From the IMG/VR virus record IMGVR_UViG_3300046820_000672, positions 1 through 20,698 of that record: a stretch of 20,698 bases of DNA; one strand, written 5' to 3'. The position numbers were made by a program, and so were the translations under genes. This DNA comes from a virus. Shown piece after piece: positions 1-7,737 of the stretch. The notes below the pieces were generated by a model that ran no database searches, was not told where the DNA came from, and saw only the letters and a list, made by a program, of their open reading frames with translations. The first letter of the stretch is position 1. The number at the start of each line of letters is the position of its first letter.

Positions 1-1
1 G

Positions 2-1102
2 CGAAGTGTACGTCGACGCATGATGGCCGGAGAAACCTTACCTGAGTGCGAAGTATGTAATGATAAACTGTTGAATACTTCAGTTTACCGTAGCTATTTT
101 AACAGCCTGTTTGGGCATAAGTATTTACAAGCTATGGAACAAACTACTAGCGATGGCTACACTGAAATGAAGCCGGTTAGTTGGGACTATAGATTTAGTA
201 ACTTGTGTAATTTTAAATGCCGTATGTGCGGCGACATGTTGTCGAGTTCTTGGGAAAGTGAACAGCGACGGCACAATATGGTTGACTGGACTAATCCAAA
301 AAATAATTGGATGAAACCGGAGATCAAAAAACAAATTGAGCAATTTCAAGATACACAAGTAGAGCAAGAGTTTGCCCAAGCAGTTGAGGACCACAGAGTG
401 GAAGAAGTTTACTGGGTGGGCGGCGAACCGTTGATGTATGAACAGCACTGGCGATATATGAAACGGATTGTTGAATTAGGAGATGGGCCACGTGTATATG
501 CAAGATACAATACTAACCTTAGTCGTGTGGACTATCGTGGCGTTAATTTGTATCGTGATATCTTATCTAAGTTACGCGATTGGCAAGTCTGTGCGAGCCT
601 CGACGGAACAGGAAAAACTGGAGAATACATTAGAACAGGTCTCGACTTCGATCGTTTTGTTGAGAACTTCTCTCAAGGAGTATCGTACGCAACTCATCCT
701 AGACAGATGCGACTCGACTTCACCCTTACCCTGCCAGGAATGTTTGAAGTTGAACGTATTAGACGACTGTCCACAACCCACTCAGTACAAGTACTGGCGA
801 AAGTAATTTTTAGCTTTAGCCCGGACATAGTTATGTCTCCGCTGGCACTGCCCCAAGAATTATTACATCCTTGGATAGATGAAACGCTGTTAGAAATCCC
901 TGACGGATCATTGCACGACATACTTGTCCAGCTAAAAACTAGACCCACATTTCAAGAACAATGGCCTGATCAATGGCAATCAGGATTAAAGCGTGGCAAG
1001 TCTAGAATTTTAGAACTTGAGCGTATTCGCAATGATACATATACTATGCAAGACATACTTGCACAGCGTCCTGAAATTTTAACATGGTGGAATTCGATAT
1101 AA
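2..1102 (+). CDS. Twitch-type radical SAM protein, 5' partial
   Basis: The frame is open from the window edge, so the true start lies outside; the first in-frame ATG (20) need not be the start. The radical SAM signature CNFKCRMC (CxxxCxxC, about 206-229) should bind the 4Fe-4S cluster that cleaves S-adenosylmethionine. It is followed by a GGEP-type motif (VYWVGGEPLMYE), as expected for SAM binding. An upstream CxxC pair (CEVC) near the start fits the extra cysteines seen in twitch/SPASM-like members. Proteins of this kind are common in marine T4-like phages, but their substrates are unknown. It heads a + strand run with SGNH and carbamoyltransferase genes, which hints at a modification pathway. 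Its stop overlaps the next start (TAATG). The family call is secure; the substrate is not known. Confidence 0.85.
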   Translation, partial: RSVRRRMMAGETLPECEVCNDKLLNTSVYRSYFNSLFGHKYLQAMEQTTSDGYTEMKPVSWDYRFSNLCNFKCRMCGDMLSSSWESEQRRHNMVDWTNPKNNWMKPEIKKQIEQFQDTQVEQEFAQAVEDHRVEEVYWVGGEPLMYEQHWRYMKRIVELGDGPRVYARYNTNLSRVDYRGVNLYRDILSKLRDWQVCASLDGTGKTGEYIRTGLDFDRFVENFSQGVSYATHPRQMRLDFTLTLPGMFEVERIRRLSTTHSVQVLAKVIFSFSPDIVMSPLALPQELLHPWIDETLLEIPDGSLHDILVQLKTRPTFQEQWPDQWQSGLKRGKSRILELERIRNDTYTMQDILAQRPEILTWWNSI

Positions 1103-1230
1103 TGACTATACCTATTTTAATAATGCTATTAGTGATTGTGATTTACATTGCTGGTATTATAATAGCATGCAAGTATTACCCTGAGTTATTTGATCATAAT
1201 GATCATTTACCGCCACCTCCTGGATTTTAA
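1102..1230 (+). CDS. Small single-pass membrane protein (42 aa)
   Basis: This short ORF starts inside the stop codon of the radical SAM gene (TAATG) and ends 3 bases before the next start, so it exactly fills the space between two real genes. The protein is MTIPILIMLLVIVIYIAGII, then a short polar tail KYYPELFDHNDHLPPPPGF. Residues 3-23 form one hydrophobic helix, and the tail ends in a run of four prolines. No Shine-Dalgarno is obvious; translation is probably coupled to the upstream gene. I do not recognise a family. The exact fit and membrane-like composition argue for a real gene. Confidence 0.6.
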   Translation: MTIPILIMLLVIVIYIAGIIIACKYYPELFDHNDHLPPPPGF

Positions 1231-1233
1231 TCA

Positions 1234-2304
1234 ATGATAGTTAAAGTAGTTTTACGTAATCCTTTAGAAAAAACGCAACAAGTAGAATATAAAATAGCAG
1301 TCAATGACTCGCCAATTGGCAAGTTATGGTACCGTGCTCTAGTAGATCTACTAAAGCAAAACAAATACTTAGAAAAGAATTTTTGTTTTCTGGGATTTCC
1401 TAAGAGCCAACGTAACCTAGAGTATATTTGTAAAGAGTTAGCTTGGGCCAAGAGTGAAATTAATAATTTTTTCCGCGGTGAATATGTCATAGAAGAAAAT
1501 TATTCTCCTTACGACCTACGTCCCGATGGCATTAATCCTAATCAGGATTTAATGAATAACTTGCACAATCACTTTGAGCATCTTCAGGGTACAGTATGGG
1601 GATTAAGTGATTGGTATAAACGTGCAGACTACACAACCAAGTTTGCAATCAGGCAATTGAATAATCTCTGCCACGAAGCAGAAAGTCTAATGCTAAGTCA
1701 GAGAAAAGAAATTCAAGCACCCGAGTGGGTACGTCCTAGTCAGATTACCACATTCTTAAATGCACAAAGAATAGAATTTCCCTACGAGCTAAAACAAACA
1801 TTCAGCGAAGAGAGATACGATCGTGCGTTTGGCGCGGTATATTTGCATTGGGCTCAGATTGGTAAAACCATATACGAAGTCTACAATGATGAACAGGGCG
1901 TAGATATAGATCAAGCAACCTGCGATGCTATTACACATTTACGTTATTATAGCGGAGAGTTTGACATTGAATGGGGGCAGAATATTTGTTATGGCGGGTC
2001 ACATCCGTGGCATAACAAACGTATGAGCAACTTTAGAAACTGGTTAAACAGAAATAATTTTAATACAGAAGATCCAGAATACAACTACGGCTATCACAAA
2101 GTAGGGCAAGTACAGTTAACAGAAAGTTTTAGTACAGATAATCCGCAACAAGTTTGGGATATTTTAAGTAACCATTTAGATATATACAAAATTGTCACAG
2201 ACGAAATAGAATGTACATATGATTATTCTTGGTCCGATCAAGATTACTATAGTCAACAAATTGAAAGATTAAAGCCCGGGTATGATTACAGTAGCAGGGG
2301 GTGA
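1234..2304 (+). CDS. Conserved phage protein of unknown function (356 aa)
   Basis: No catalytic motif or known domain is recognisable. The protein is soluble and rich in aromatic residues and Asn/Gln. Striking segments are HWAQIGKTIYEVYNDE in the middle, LRYYSGEFDIEWGQNICYGG further on, and a Tyr/Asp-rich C-terminus. I recall similar proteins in marine T4-like phages only as hypotheticals. It starts 3 bases after the 42-aa membrane ORF. Its last 23 bases overlap the first SGNH-like gene, so the genes are probably co-transcribed and translationally coupled. A link to the neighbouring modification genes is inferred from position alone. Confidence 0.75.
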   Translation: MIVKVVLRNPLEKTQQVEYKIAVNDSPIGKLWYRALVDLLKQNKYLEKNFCFLGFPKSQRNLEYICKELAWAKSEINNFFRGEYVIEENYSPYDLRPDGINPNQDLMNNLHNHFEHLQGTVWGLSDWYKRADYTTKFAIRQLNNLCHEAESLMLSQRKEIQAPEWVRPSQITTFLNAQRIEFPYELKQTFSEERYDRAFGAVYLHWAQIGKTIYEVYNDEQGVDIDQATCDAITHLRYYSGEFDIEWGQNICYGGSHPWHNKRMSNFRNWLNRNNFNTEDPEYNYGYHKVGQVQLTESFSTDNPQQVWDILSNHLDIYKIVTDEIECTYDYSWSDQDYYSQQIERLKPGYDYSSRG

Positions 2305-2830
2305 TAGTTTCATTTTTGGCAGTGAGTTAGCCGACTGTCCAAACGGTGCACCTAGCAGTTACAGTCGAAATACGTTTACTGCATTATTAGCTAATGGTTG
2401 TTATGTATGCACAGCATATCCTGGTAACAGCAATAGTCAAATTGTTGTTGCAGTTAAGCAAGCATGTGAGCGATTAGTTGATGTTGGTGTAATAGTTTGT
2501 TGGACATGGCCCACTAGAGATAACAAAATAGACAGCGACAGCGAAATTATTGATTTAGAAACATATCTAAAATTTCATAATATACCTTACTTGTTTACCT
2601 GTGCAGATAATTGTGTAGTAACAGGCAAGTTAGATTACTCAAATTGGTTTATGTTTCCGCCAGCTGTAGAAGAATGGAACACAACAAGCCCGAGAGGTTT
2701 TTACCAATGGGCAGTTGAAAATAAGTATACAGTAGGGCCAGACAATCATCCGCTGGAACAAGCTCATTATGATGCGGCTCAATTAATAAAGGAAAAATTC
2801 AATGAAGTGGTTAAAAAGCATTTACAATAG
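2282..2830 (+). CDS. SGNH/GDSL hydrolase-like protein, short form
   Basis: The N-terminus carries a GDSF block I (residues 7-10; Ser9 would be the nucleophile), followed by FGSEL. GNSNSQ near residue 48 fits the Gly/Asn oxyanion blocks. The C-terminal GPDNHPLEQAH places Asp and His for a triad. SGNH enzymes act as esterases, acyl or acetyl hydrolases, often on lipids or O-acetylated sugars. The 182-aa length is shorter than the related protein encoded 70 bp downstream (212 aa), so part of the middle may be missing. It overlaps the previous gene by 23 bases and the next small ORF by 29. The substrate is unknown, and activity is not proved by the motif alone. Confidence 0.7.
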   Translation: MITVAGGDSFIFGSELADCPNGAPSSYSRNTFTALLANGCYVCTAYPGNSNSQIVVAVKQACERLVDVGVIVCWTWPTRDNKIDSDSEIIDLETYLKFHNIPYLFTCADNCVVTGKLDYSNWFMFPPAVEEWNTTSPRGFYQWAVENKYTVGPDNHPLEQAHYDAAQLIKEKFNEVVKKHLQ

Positions 2831-2903
2831 AATCATGCTAGAAATTCGATATCGCAAAAAGCTCAAAGAGTTGCGTAAAAGAGATCCGTTTATCTATAAA
2901 TGA
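2802..2903 (+). CDS. Small basic protein (33 aa)
   Basis: This tiny ORF starts inside the 3' end of the first SGNH gene and overlaps the second SGNH gene by ATGA (its TGA is 2901-2903; the next ATG is 2900-2902). A GGA-containing ribosome site (AATAAAGGAAAAATTCA) lies just upstream. The protein begins MKWLKSIYNRIMLEIRYRKK and ends with LKELRKRDPFIYK; it is strongly basic and probably helical. The C-terminal KLKELRKRDPFIY pattern matches small proteins I recall from marine T4-like phages. Its function is unknown. Exact coupling on both sides supports a real gene. Confidence 0.65.
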   Translation: MKWLKSIYNRIMLEIRYRKKLKELRKRDPFIYK

Positions 2904-3538
2904 AAATACTGGCAGTAGGAGATAGCTTTACCTACGGGTATGAGATGCAAGACACTGGTGATGCTTGGCCTTGCGTGTTAGCACGTAAATTAAATGCCAC
3001 AGTAACTAACTTGGCTAAACCCGGCGGCGGCAACACACAAATAGTACGCAACATAGTAGAACATGCTGATCAATACGATTTAGTTGTAATTGGATGGACC
3101 AGCCCCGGAAGAATAGAGTTTTCGGATCAAATTGGTACATATGATATTTGGCCTGGCTGGAATGGAAAACAAAGAGTATCTCATAGAGTTGAAATAGCCA
3201 AGCAATTAACTATAGCACACAACGATCAATACCTATTTCGGCAGTTTCTAATAAACATTATTTTGGTACAATCTTTTTTAAACTTTAAAAACATTCCTTA
3301 TGTAATGGCCAGTACACAAGGCGAAAGTGAGCATTACTATTCTAGTTGCAAACAAAATAACGTTGACTTATTAAACAAAATAGATTATAATACATTTATA
3401 GAATGGCCAAAAAATGGCATGGCAGAATGGACGTTTGGCTGTAGGCAAGGTCCCGAGCATCACTTTTTAGAAGACGGGCATGAACGAGTTGCAGAAAAAT
3501 TTTATGAACATTATAGGCATATCCGCGGGATTTCATGA
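2900..3538 (+). CDS. SGNH/GDSL hydrolase family protein
   Basis: The 212-aa product opens with MKILAVGDSFTYG, a clear block I with Ser9 as predicted nucleophile. PGGGNTQ (about 41-47) fits the Gly and Asn oxyanion-hole blocks. The C-terminal HHFLEDGHERVAEKF supplies the Asp/His part of a triad (about 187-200), although DGH spacing differs from the textbook DxxH. No signal peptide is seen, so the protein should be cytoplasmic. SGNH domains often remove or transfer acyl groups on sugars or lipids. It lies between another SGNH-like gene and a carbamoyltransferase, so a role in editing a carbohydrate or small molecule is plausible but not shown. Its 3' end overlaps the next gene by 35 bases. Confidence 0.8.
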   Translation: MKILAVGDSFTYGYEMQDTGDAWPCVLARKLNATVTNLAKPGGGNTQIVRNIVEHADQYDLVVIGWTSPGRIEFSDQIGTYDIWPGWNGKQRVSHRVEIAKQLTIAHNDQYLFRQFLINIILVQSFLNFKNIPYVMASTQGESEHYYSSCKQNNVDLLNKIDYNTFIEWPKNGMAEWTFGCRQGPEHHFLEDGHERVAEKFYEHYRHIRGIS

Positions 3539-4985
3539 CGCGGCACTGAGCGTCATTGACTATCAAGGCAACATCAAGTTTGCTGGCCATAGCGAACGTT
3601 ACAGTAAAATTAAAAACGATCCTAATCTGCATCCTAGATTACTTGCCGAAGTAATTGGCTATCGTGTTGACCATGTGGCATACTACGAGCGTCCTTGGAA
3701 TAAACAGCTACGTCAGTGGTACAGTGGCCAAGGCATTGAGTGGAACAAGTTAACTGCTAGACAAGTATTGACTCAGCAAATAGGTGCAGAGTTTGCTAAA
3801 TTCCCTTTTAAGATCAGCACACATAATCATCATCTAAGCCATGCGGCCGCAGGCTTTCAAACCAGTCCCTATGAACGTGCTACTGTAGTTGTTATTGATG
3901 CCATTGGCGAATGGGATACTATCAGTATCTGGGGCGCCGAATATAAAAATGGTCGTGCTACGTACAAACGCTTATGGGGACAGAAATATCCGCATAGCCT
4001 TGGCCTATTCTATAGTGCAATGACACAGCGTGTAGGTCTAAAGCCTAATGAGGATGAATACATTCTAATGGGCATGAGTGCATATGGCGAACGTGGGTTT
4101 GGTGATTTAATGAAAATGAATCTCATTGACAATGAATGGGAAATTAAATTTAAAGAAAACTTGCATACTGGCCTAGAACAAAAGTATCTTAGTTACATTG
4201 GAGACATGGATATTGCCGCTGGGGCTCAGGAACTAGTGGAAAATTTGATATACAATGTTATTCGCCGTGCCCGGAACTTTAACTGGAGCAACAATCTGGT
4301 TTATATGGGCGGTGTTGCTTTAAACTGTAGTGCCAATAAGCATCTAGGAGACTACTTTGAGAATATTTGGATTATGCCTAATCCTGGTGACGCCGGTTCT
4401 AGCCTTGGTGCTGCCGCTTTGGCTTATGGGGGTAGAATTAACTGGACCAGTGCTTTTCTCGGGCATGATATACCTGGTGCTTATCCTGTTAATGACTTGC
4501 TTGATGAGTTACTTAGTCGGCAGATTGTGGGAGTGGCATCCGGACGAGCAGAGTTTGGTCCACGTGCATTCGGAAACCGTAGCCTCCTTGCAGACCCTAG
4601 AGGCGGCACGATTAAGGAACGAGTCAATGAGATTAAACGTCGCCAACAGTTTAGGCCGTTTGCTCCAGTAATACTAGAAGAACAAGCTAACGAATACTTT
4701 GAAATGCCCAAGGGATTTGAAACTAGTCGCTATATGCAGACTATTGCAAAATGCCGACATCCTGATCAATTCCCTGCTATTGTTCACTATGACGGAACCA
4801 GTCGTGTTCAAACTGTGCCCAAAGATGGGTCAGGTATTAGAGAATTGCTAGAGAAGTGGTATGTAATGACCGGCTGTCCTATGTTGCTTAACACTAGTTT
4901 AAACATCAAAGGTGAACCAATGGTCAATGATAGATCGGATGCAGATCGATTTGAATCACGCTACGGCGTTAAGGTTTGTAGTTAG
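3504..4985 (+). CDS. Carbamoyltransferase (NodU/CmcH family)
   Basis: I chose the ATG at 3504, giving MNIIGISAGFHDAALSV, which matches the family N-terminus; an in-frame ATG at 3480 adds eight unlikely residues. The protein is about 493 aa. The histidine-rich HNHHLSHAAAGF (about 107-118) and DAIGEWDT fit the Kae1-like N-terminal domain that makes carbamoyl-adenylate from carbamoyl phosphate and ATP. GGVALNCSAN, FGPRAFGNRSLLADPR and LLNTSLNIKGEP mark the remaining conserved core and C-terminal domain. These enzymes O-carbamoylate sugars or antibiotics. The short C-terminus after RFESRYGVKV looks complete for the phage form. It ends the + strand block and overlaps the opposing glycosyltransferase gene by 30 bp. 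The acceptor is unknown. Confidence 0.9.
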   Translation: MNIIGISAGFHDAALSVIDYQGNIKFAGHSERYSKIKNDPNLHPRLLAEVIGYRVDHVAYYERPWNKQLRQWYSGQGIEWNKLTARQVLTQQIGAEFAKFPFKISTHNHHLSHAAAGFQTSPYERATVVVIDAIGEWDTISIWGAEYKNGRATYKRLWGQKYPHSLGLFYSAMTQRVGLKPNEDEYILMGMSAYGERGFGDLMKMNLIDNEWEIKFKENLHTGLEQKYLSYIGDMDIAAGAQELVENLIYNVIRRARNFNWSNNLVYMGGVALNCSANKHLGDYFENIWIMPNPGDAGSSLGAAALAYGGRINWTSAFLGHDIPGAYPVNDLLDELLSRQIVGVASGRAEFGPRAFGNRSLLADPRGGTIKERVNEIKRRQQFRPFAPVILEEQANEYFEMPKGFETSRYMQTIAKCRHPDQFPAIVHYDGTSRVQTVPKDGSGIRELLEKWYVMTGCPMLLNTSLNIKGEPMVNDRSDADRFESRYGVKVCS

Positions 4986-6080
4986 TTCTTTCCAGCAATA
5001 GTCCAAGAACTCTTTGCTGTAGAAATGATTGTAGTTATACTCTAACACAGATTCCATATCCGCTAACATAGCAGTAAGCTCGTCTAAACTGTAGTTACAA
5101 ATTTCTTGTAGTAGTTTTCTAATTGCTTGTAGACGTAGCACGGGATCTTCAATTGAATCGTAACTTTCATCCCACCAACGATCGAAAGTTTTAAATCCGT
5201 AGCTTTTTAAGTATTCCAAGTTATGTGCAGATCCAGCTAATATAAAAGGCTGTCTGGCCACAACGGGTTTAAAGATCTTTTCAGTTAAATGTTGTTTGCG
5301 TGGCCAGAATTGTGTTTCGCTTACCACGTGAACAAAGCTAGACATCATAGCATCAATGGGACCCAGTACCATGCTTTGGTTAGGAATAGATCCTTGAACA
5401 AAGTCTATGCGTAAGTCGTCTTCTAGTTTATCCAAATTGGCTGTTGCTCGATGTACTATGCTAACAGGTATTTTAAAATCTGTGTAGCCAGACATTAAGT
5501 TTTCTCGATAGTGCCGATGGTTGTCTGGGCACACTCTACTAAAACTTACATAGCCGTCGTTAAGTAAGTTATGCTCAACTAATTCGCTGACCAACAATGT
5601 ACGATATATTCTATGATTGCTGGTAATACGATTCAGTGAAATGTATTTCTTTTTCAGTGTTCGTTGTTTTACTGGTACTAGTTGTGATTGATATTGATAA
5701 CCTCTATACCAGTCAGCTGCCGCAAAAGCGTGAAAGAAATAGTAACAAGATTTATAGCCGTGCTCATTTAAGATCTTATCCAGTTCTACGCTGTTGCGTT
5801 CACTGTGTAGTAAAATTTTAATTCCAGCGTAATTTTGGTTTATGTGATTTAGCAGATTTCGGTTGTAGCCCGTATCCAATGGCTCTTGATCGTGACAAAT
5901 TAATAACGGACTGGATCTGCGTAGGTCTCTGGCCCAACCAGTGGCTTGGTTGTTGCTCATAAATTCTATGTTTTCTGGTTGAGTTGATCCAAAAGGGTGT
6001 AGATATACCAGGCGAGGATCTGCTATAATAGTATGTGCAAGATGCCACACATAATCATAGTGGGTAGTTAAATTATACAT
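4956..6080 (-). CDS. Probable glycosyltransferase
   Basis: The 374-aa product has HDQEPLD near residue 63, SFVHVVSET near 248, then LTEKIFKPVVARQPFILAGS (about 265-284) and GFKTFDRWWDESYD (about 295-308). The TEKIFKP...QPFI core resembles the nucleotide-sugar donor site of GT-B transferases such as the fucosyltransferase/exostosin types. I recall the GFKTFD..WDESYD tail from phage proteins of this class. The donor and acceptor sugars cannot be named. Its start codon shares CATG with the divergent gene at 6079, so its promoter must lie inside that gene. Its 3' end overlaps the carbamoyltransferase by 30 bp. The family call is moderately sure. Confidence 0.6.
   Translation of the reverse strand: MYNLTTHYDYVWHLAHTIIADPRLVYLHPFGSTQPENIEFMSNNQATGWARDLRRSSPLLICHDQEPLDTGYNRNLLNHINQNYAGIKILLHSERNSVELDKILNEHGYKSCYYFFHAFAAADWYRGYQYQSQLVPVKQRTLKKKYISLNRITSNHRIYRTLLVSELVEHNLLNDGYVSFSRVCPDNHRHYRENLMSGYTDFKIPVSIVHRATANLDKLEDDLRIDFVQGSIPNQSMVLGPIDAMMSSFVHVVSETQFWPRKQHLTEKIFKPVVARQPFILAGSAHNLEYLKSYGFKTFDRWWDESYDSIEDPVLRLQAIRKLLQEICNYSLDELTAMLADMESVLEYNYNHFYSKEFLDYCWKELTTNLNAVA
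6021..6029 (+). promoter_or_regulatory. Candidate extended -10 promoter
   Basis: TGCTATAAT (TG, one base, then a perfect TATAAT) lies 50 bases upstream of the 6079 start, inside the opposing glycosyltransferase gene. An extended -10 can work without a -35 box, and no good -35 is present. The + strand gene at 6079 has no upstream non-coding DNA, so some internal promoter is needed. The match may still be chance. Confidence 0.35.
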
Positions 6081-7737
6081 GTTTGACGTATTTTATTATG
6101 GGCCCAAGCCCAACTTATTCGAATTTGAGAAACCTGCTACCAGTTTAGAGGATGCTAACCAACAGGCTCGTACTAGATACTACTGGTATATTTATGGGGG
6201 TAATGATTACACAAACTTCAACTTTGACTTTGTACCTGCTCCTTGGGAGGCAGACTTTACTCATGTGTGGCCTAGCCAGTGGCAAAAGAATAGCGGAACT
6301 ATACTAGCACCCAAGGACGTACAAGAACACAAGTGGCACTGGCTAGAAGATCCTGTGGTGCCAAGAACGCATATAGCACCTATCTATTACATGGATATGT
6401 ACAATGCCGAAAGTACACTGGGATACCAAGATCTATTAGAACGATATGGCTTTGACGTAAAACGCACTCGCTATGTTGACAGTCATTTAAATGTATTCAA
6501 ACGTATTATAGCACAAGCCACTACAGAATATGTTTGGATAGTATCCAGTGTATGTGATTACACTAACTTTGACTTTACCTGGCACCCAGGACAGTGGCAA
6601 GAGCAAATGATTCACTGCTTTCCTTCTGGTACAGAAAAGCGTGGAGATACCTTTTTACTACATGTAGAATCATTTAAACAGCAAATGGTTGAGCTAGAAC
6701 TATTGGATTGGTTTAATGTTATTAACTATTGCGAAGATCAGCATGTAGTTAGATACCAAATACCCGTACATGTATATGAGTCAGATAATCTAGTTAAAGA
6801 AATACTAAATTATGATTTTACTGGACCGTATGCTATGTTCACAAATCAACCAGACATGCGTTTTATTGCAAGTCCTTGTTTGTGGACAGAAAAGGATCGT
6901 ACAGTAGAACGTTGTAGTATCAGCGGAGCTACATGTATAGTACCTCGTGATATTAAGACGCATTTGCGTACACAAATCTACGATTATCCGCACCTTAGCA
7001 CGTCAGTTTACCAGGTTAACGAGTACTACAGGAACAAAGATTTCCCGGGGTTGGACATAGTATACATCAGCAACGGCGAACCCGACGAACAAAAGTGGTA
7101 TGAACATACCTGTTACCAAACCAACAGCGATGTAAAATGGGTACGTGGTATAAATGGACGTGTAGCCGCTTATCAAGAAGCCGCACGTCAAAGTACTACA
7201 CCTTGGTTCTTTGCTGTGTTTGCTAAACTAGAAGTTGTGGGCGGAAACTTCCCCTGGTATGATTGGATGCCCGATTACTGGCAAGAACCCAAGCATTATA
7301 TCTTTAATGCACGTAATCCTGTAAACGGATTAGAGTATGGGCACATGGGTGTGATTGCTTATAACAAGAATCTAGTGTTAGCTAATAACAATCCTGGCAT
7401 TGACTTTACACTAAGCCAACCACATGAGTCAGTGCCTATACTCAGTGCTATTGCACACTACAATCAAGATCCCTGGACCACGTGGCGCACTGCTTTCCGT
7501 GAAGTTCTTAAATTGCGATTGTTTATGGATCAACAGCCAACACTAGAAACCGAATATAGACTTAAAGCCTGGTTTAAACACACAGATGCCAAGTTTGGAG
7601 AATGGTCAGTGCGTGGTGCTCAAGATGCACAAGACTATTATGATCTAGTCAGCGGTAACTACAACGACCTAATGAAAAGTTTTGAGTGGGATTGGTTACG
7701 CAACCATTTTAATCGCCTGCATAATATTCAACAATAG
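6079..7737 (+). CDS. Three-segment repeat protein, possibly degenerate GT-A-like
   Basis: The 552-aa product contains three related segments, at about residues 34-80, 151-205 and 385-430. Segments 1 and 2 share DYTNFnF followed by a P-x-x-W/Q and a W/H-rich strand (DYTNFNFDFVPAPW and DYTNFDFTWHPGQW). Segment 3 is more diverged (FPWYDWMPDYWQEPKHYIF). Segments 2 and 3 are each preceded by a helix ending in a Thr/Thr-aromatic strand (QATTEYVWIV, QSTTPWFFAV). Before segment 3, VYISNGEPDEQKW and a basic helix recall the nucleotide-binding half of family-2 glycosyltransferases, but a clear DxD is missing. It lies beside a probable glycosyltransferase. I do not recognise a named family. Its 3' end overlaps the DegT gene by 29 bp. 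Confidence 0.7.
   Translation: MFDVFYYGPKPNLFEFEKPATSLEDANQQARTRYYWYIYGGNDYTNFNFDFVPAPWEADFTHVWPSQWQKNSGTILAPKDVQEHKWHWLEDPVVPRTHIAPIYYMDMYNAESTLGYQDLLERYGFDVKRTRYVDSHLNVFKRIIAQATTEYVWIVSSVCDYTNFDFTWHPGQWQEQMIHCFPSGTEKRGDTFLLHVESFKQQMVELELLDWFNVINYCEDQHVVRYQIPVHVYESDNLVKEILNYDFTGPYAMFTNQPDMRFIASPCLWTEKDRTVERCSISGATCIVPRDIKTHLRTQIYDYPHLSTSVYQVNEYYRNKDFPGLDIVYISNGEPDEQKWYEHTCYQTNSDVKWVRGINGRVAAYQEAARQSTTPWFFAVFAKLEVVGGNFPWYDWMPDYWQEPKHYIFNARNPVNGLEYGHMGVIAYNKNLVLANNNPGIDFTLSQPHESVPILSAIAHYNQDPWTTWRTAFREVLKLRLFMDQQPTLETEYRLKAWFKHTDAKFGEWSVRGAQDAQDYYDLVSGNYNDLMKSFEWDWLRNHFNRLHNIQQ

Noticed and set aside
3480-3504. Upstream ATG for the carbamoyltransferase
   Set aside because: The family N-terminus starts at MNIIGISAGFHD (3504); the extra eight residues lie inside the previous gene.
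4357-4671. Hydrophobic + strand ORF (MRIFGLCLILVTPVLALVL...)
   Set aside because: It lies fully inside the carbamoyltransferase gene in another frame and has no ribosome site. Its hydrophobicity follows from the codons of the real frame.
6081-6110. Possible - strand promoter CATAAT/TAAAAT just inside the 552-aa gene
   Set aside because: No -35 box at suitable spacing and no extended -10; I cannot separate it from chance.
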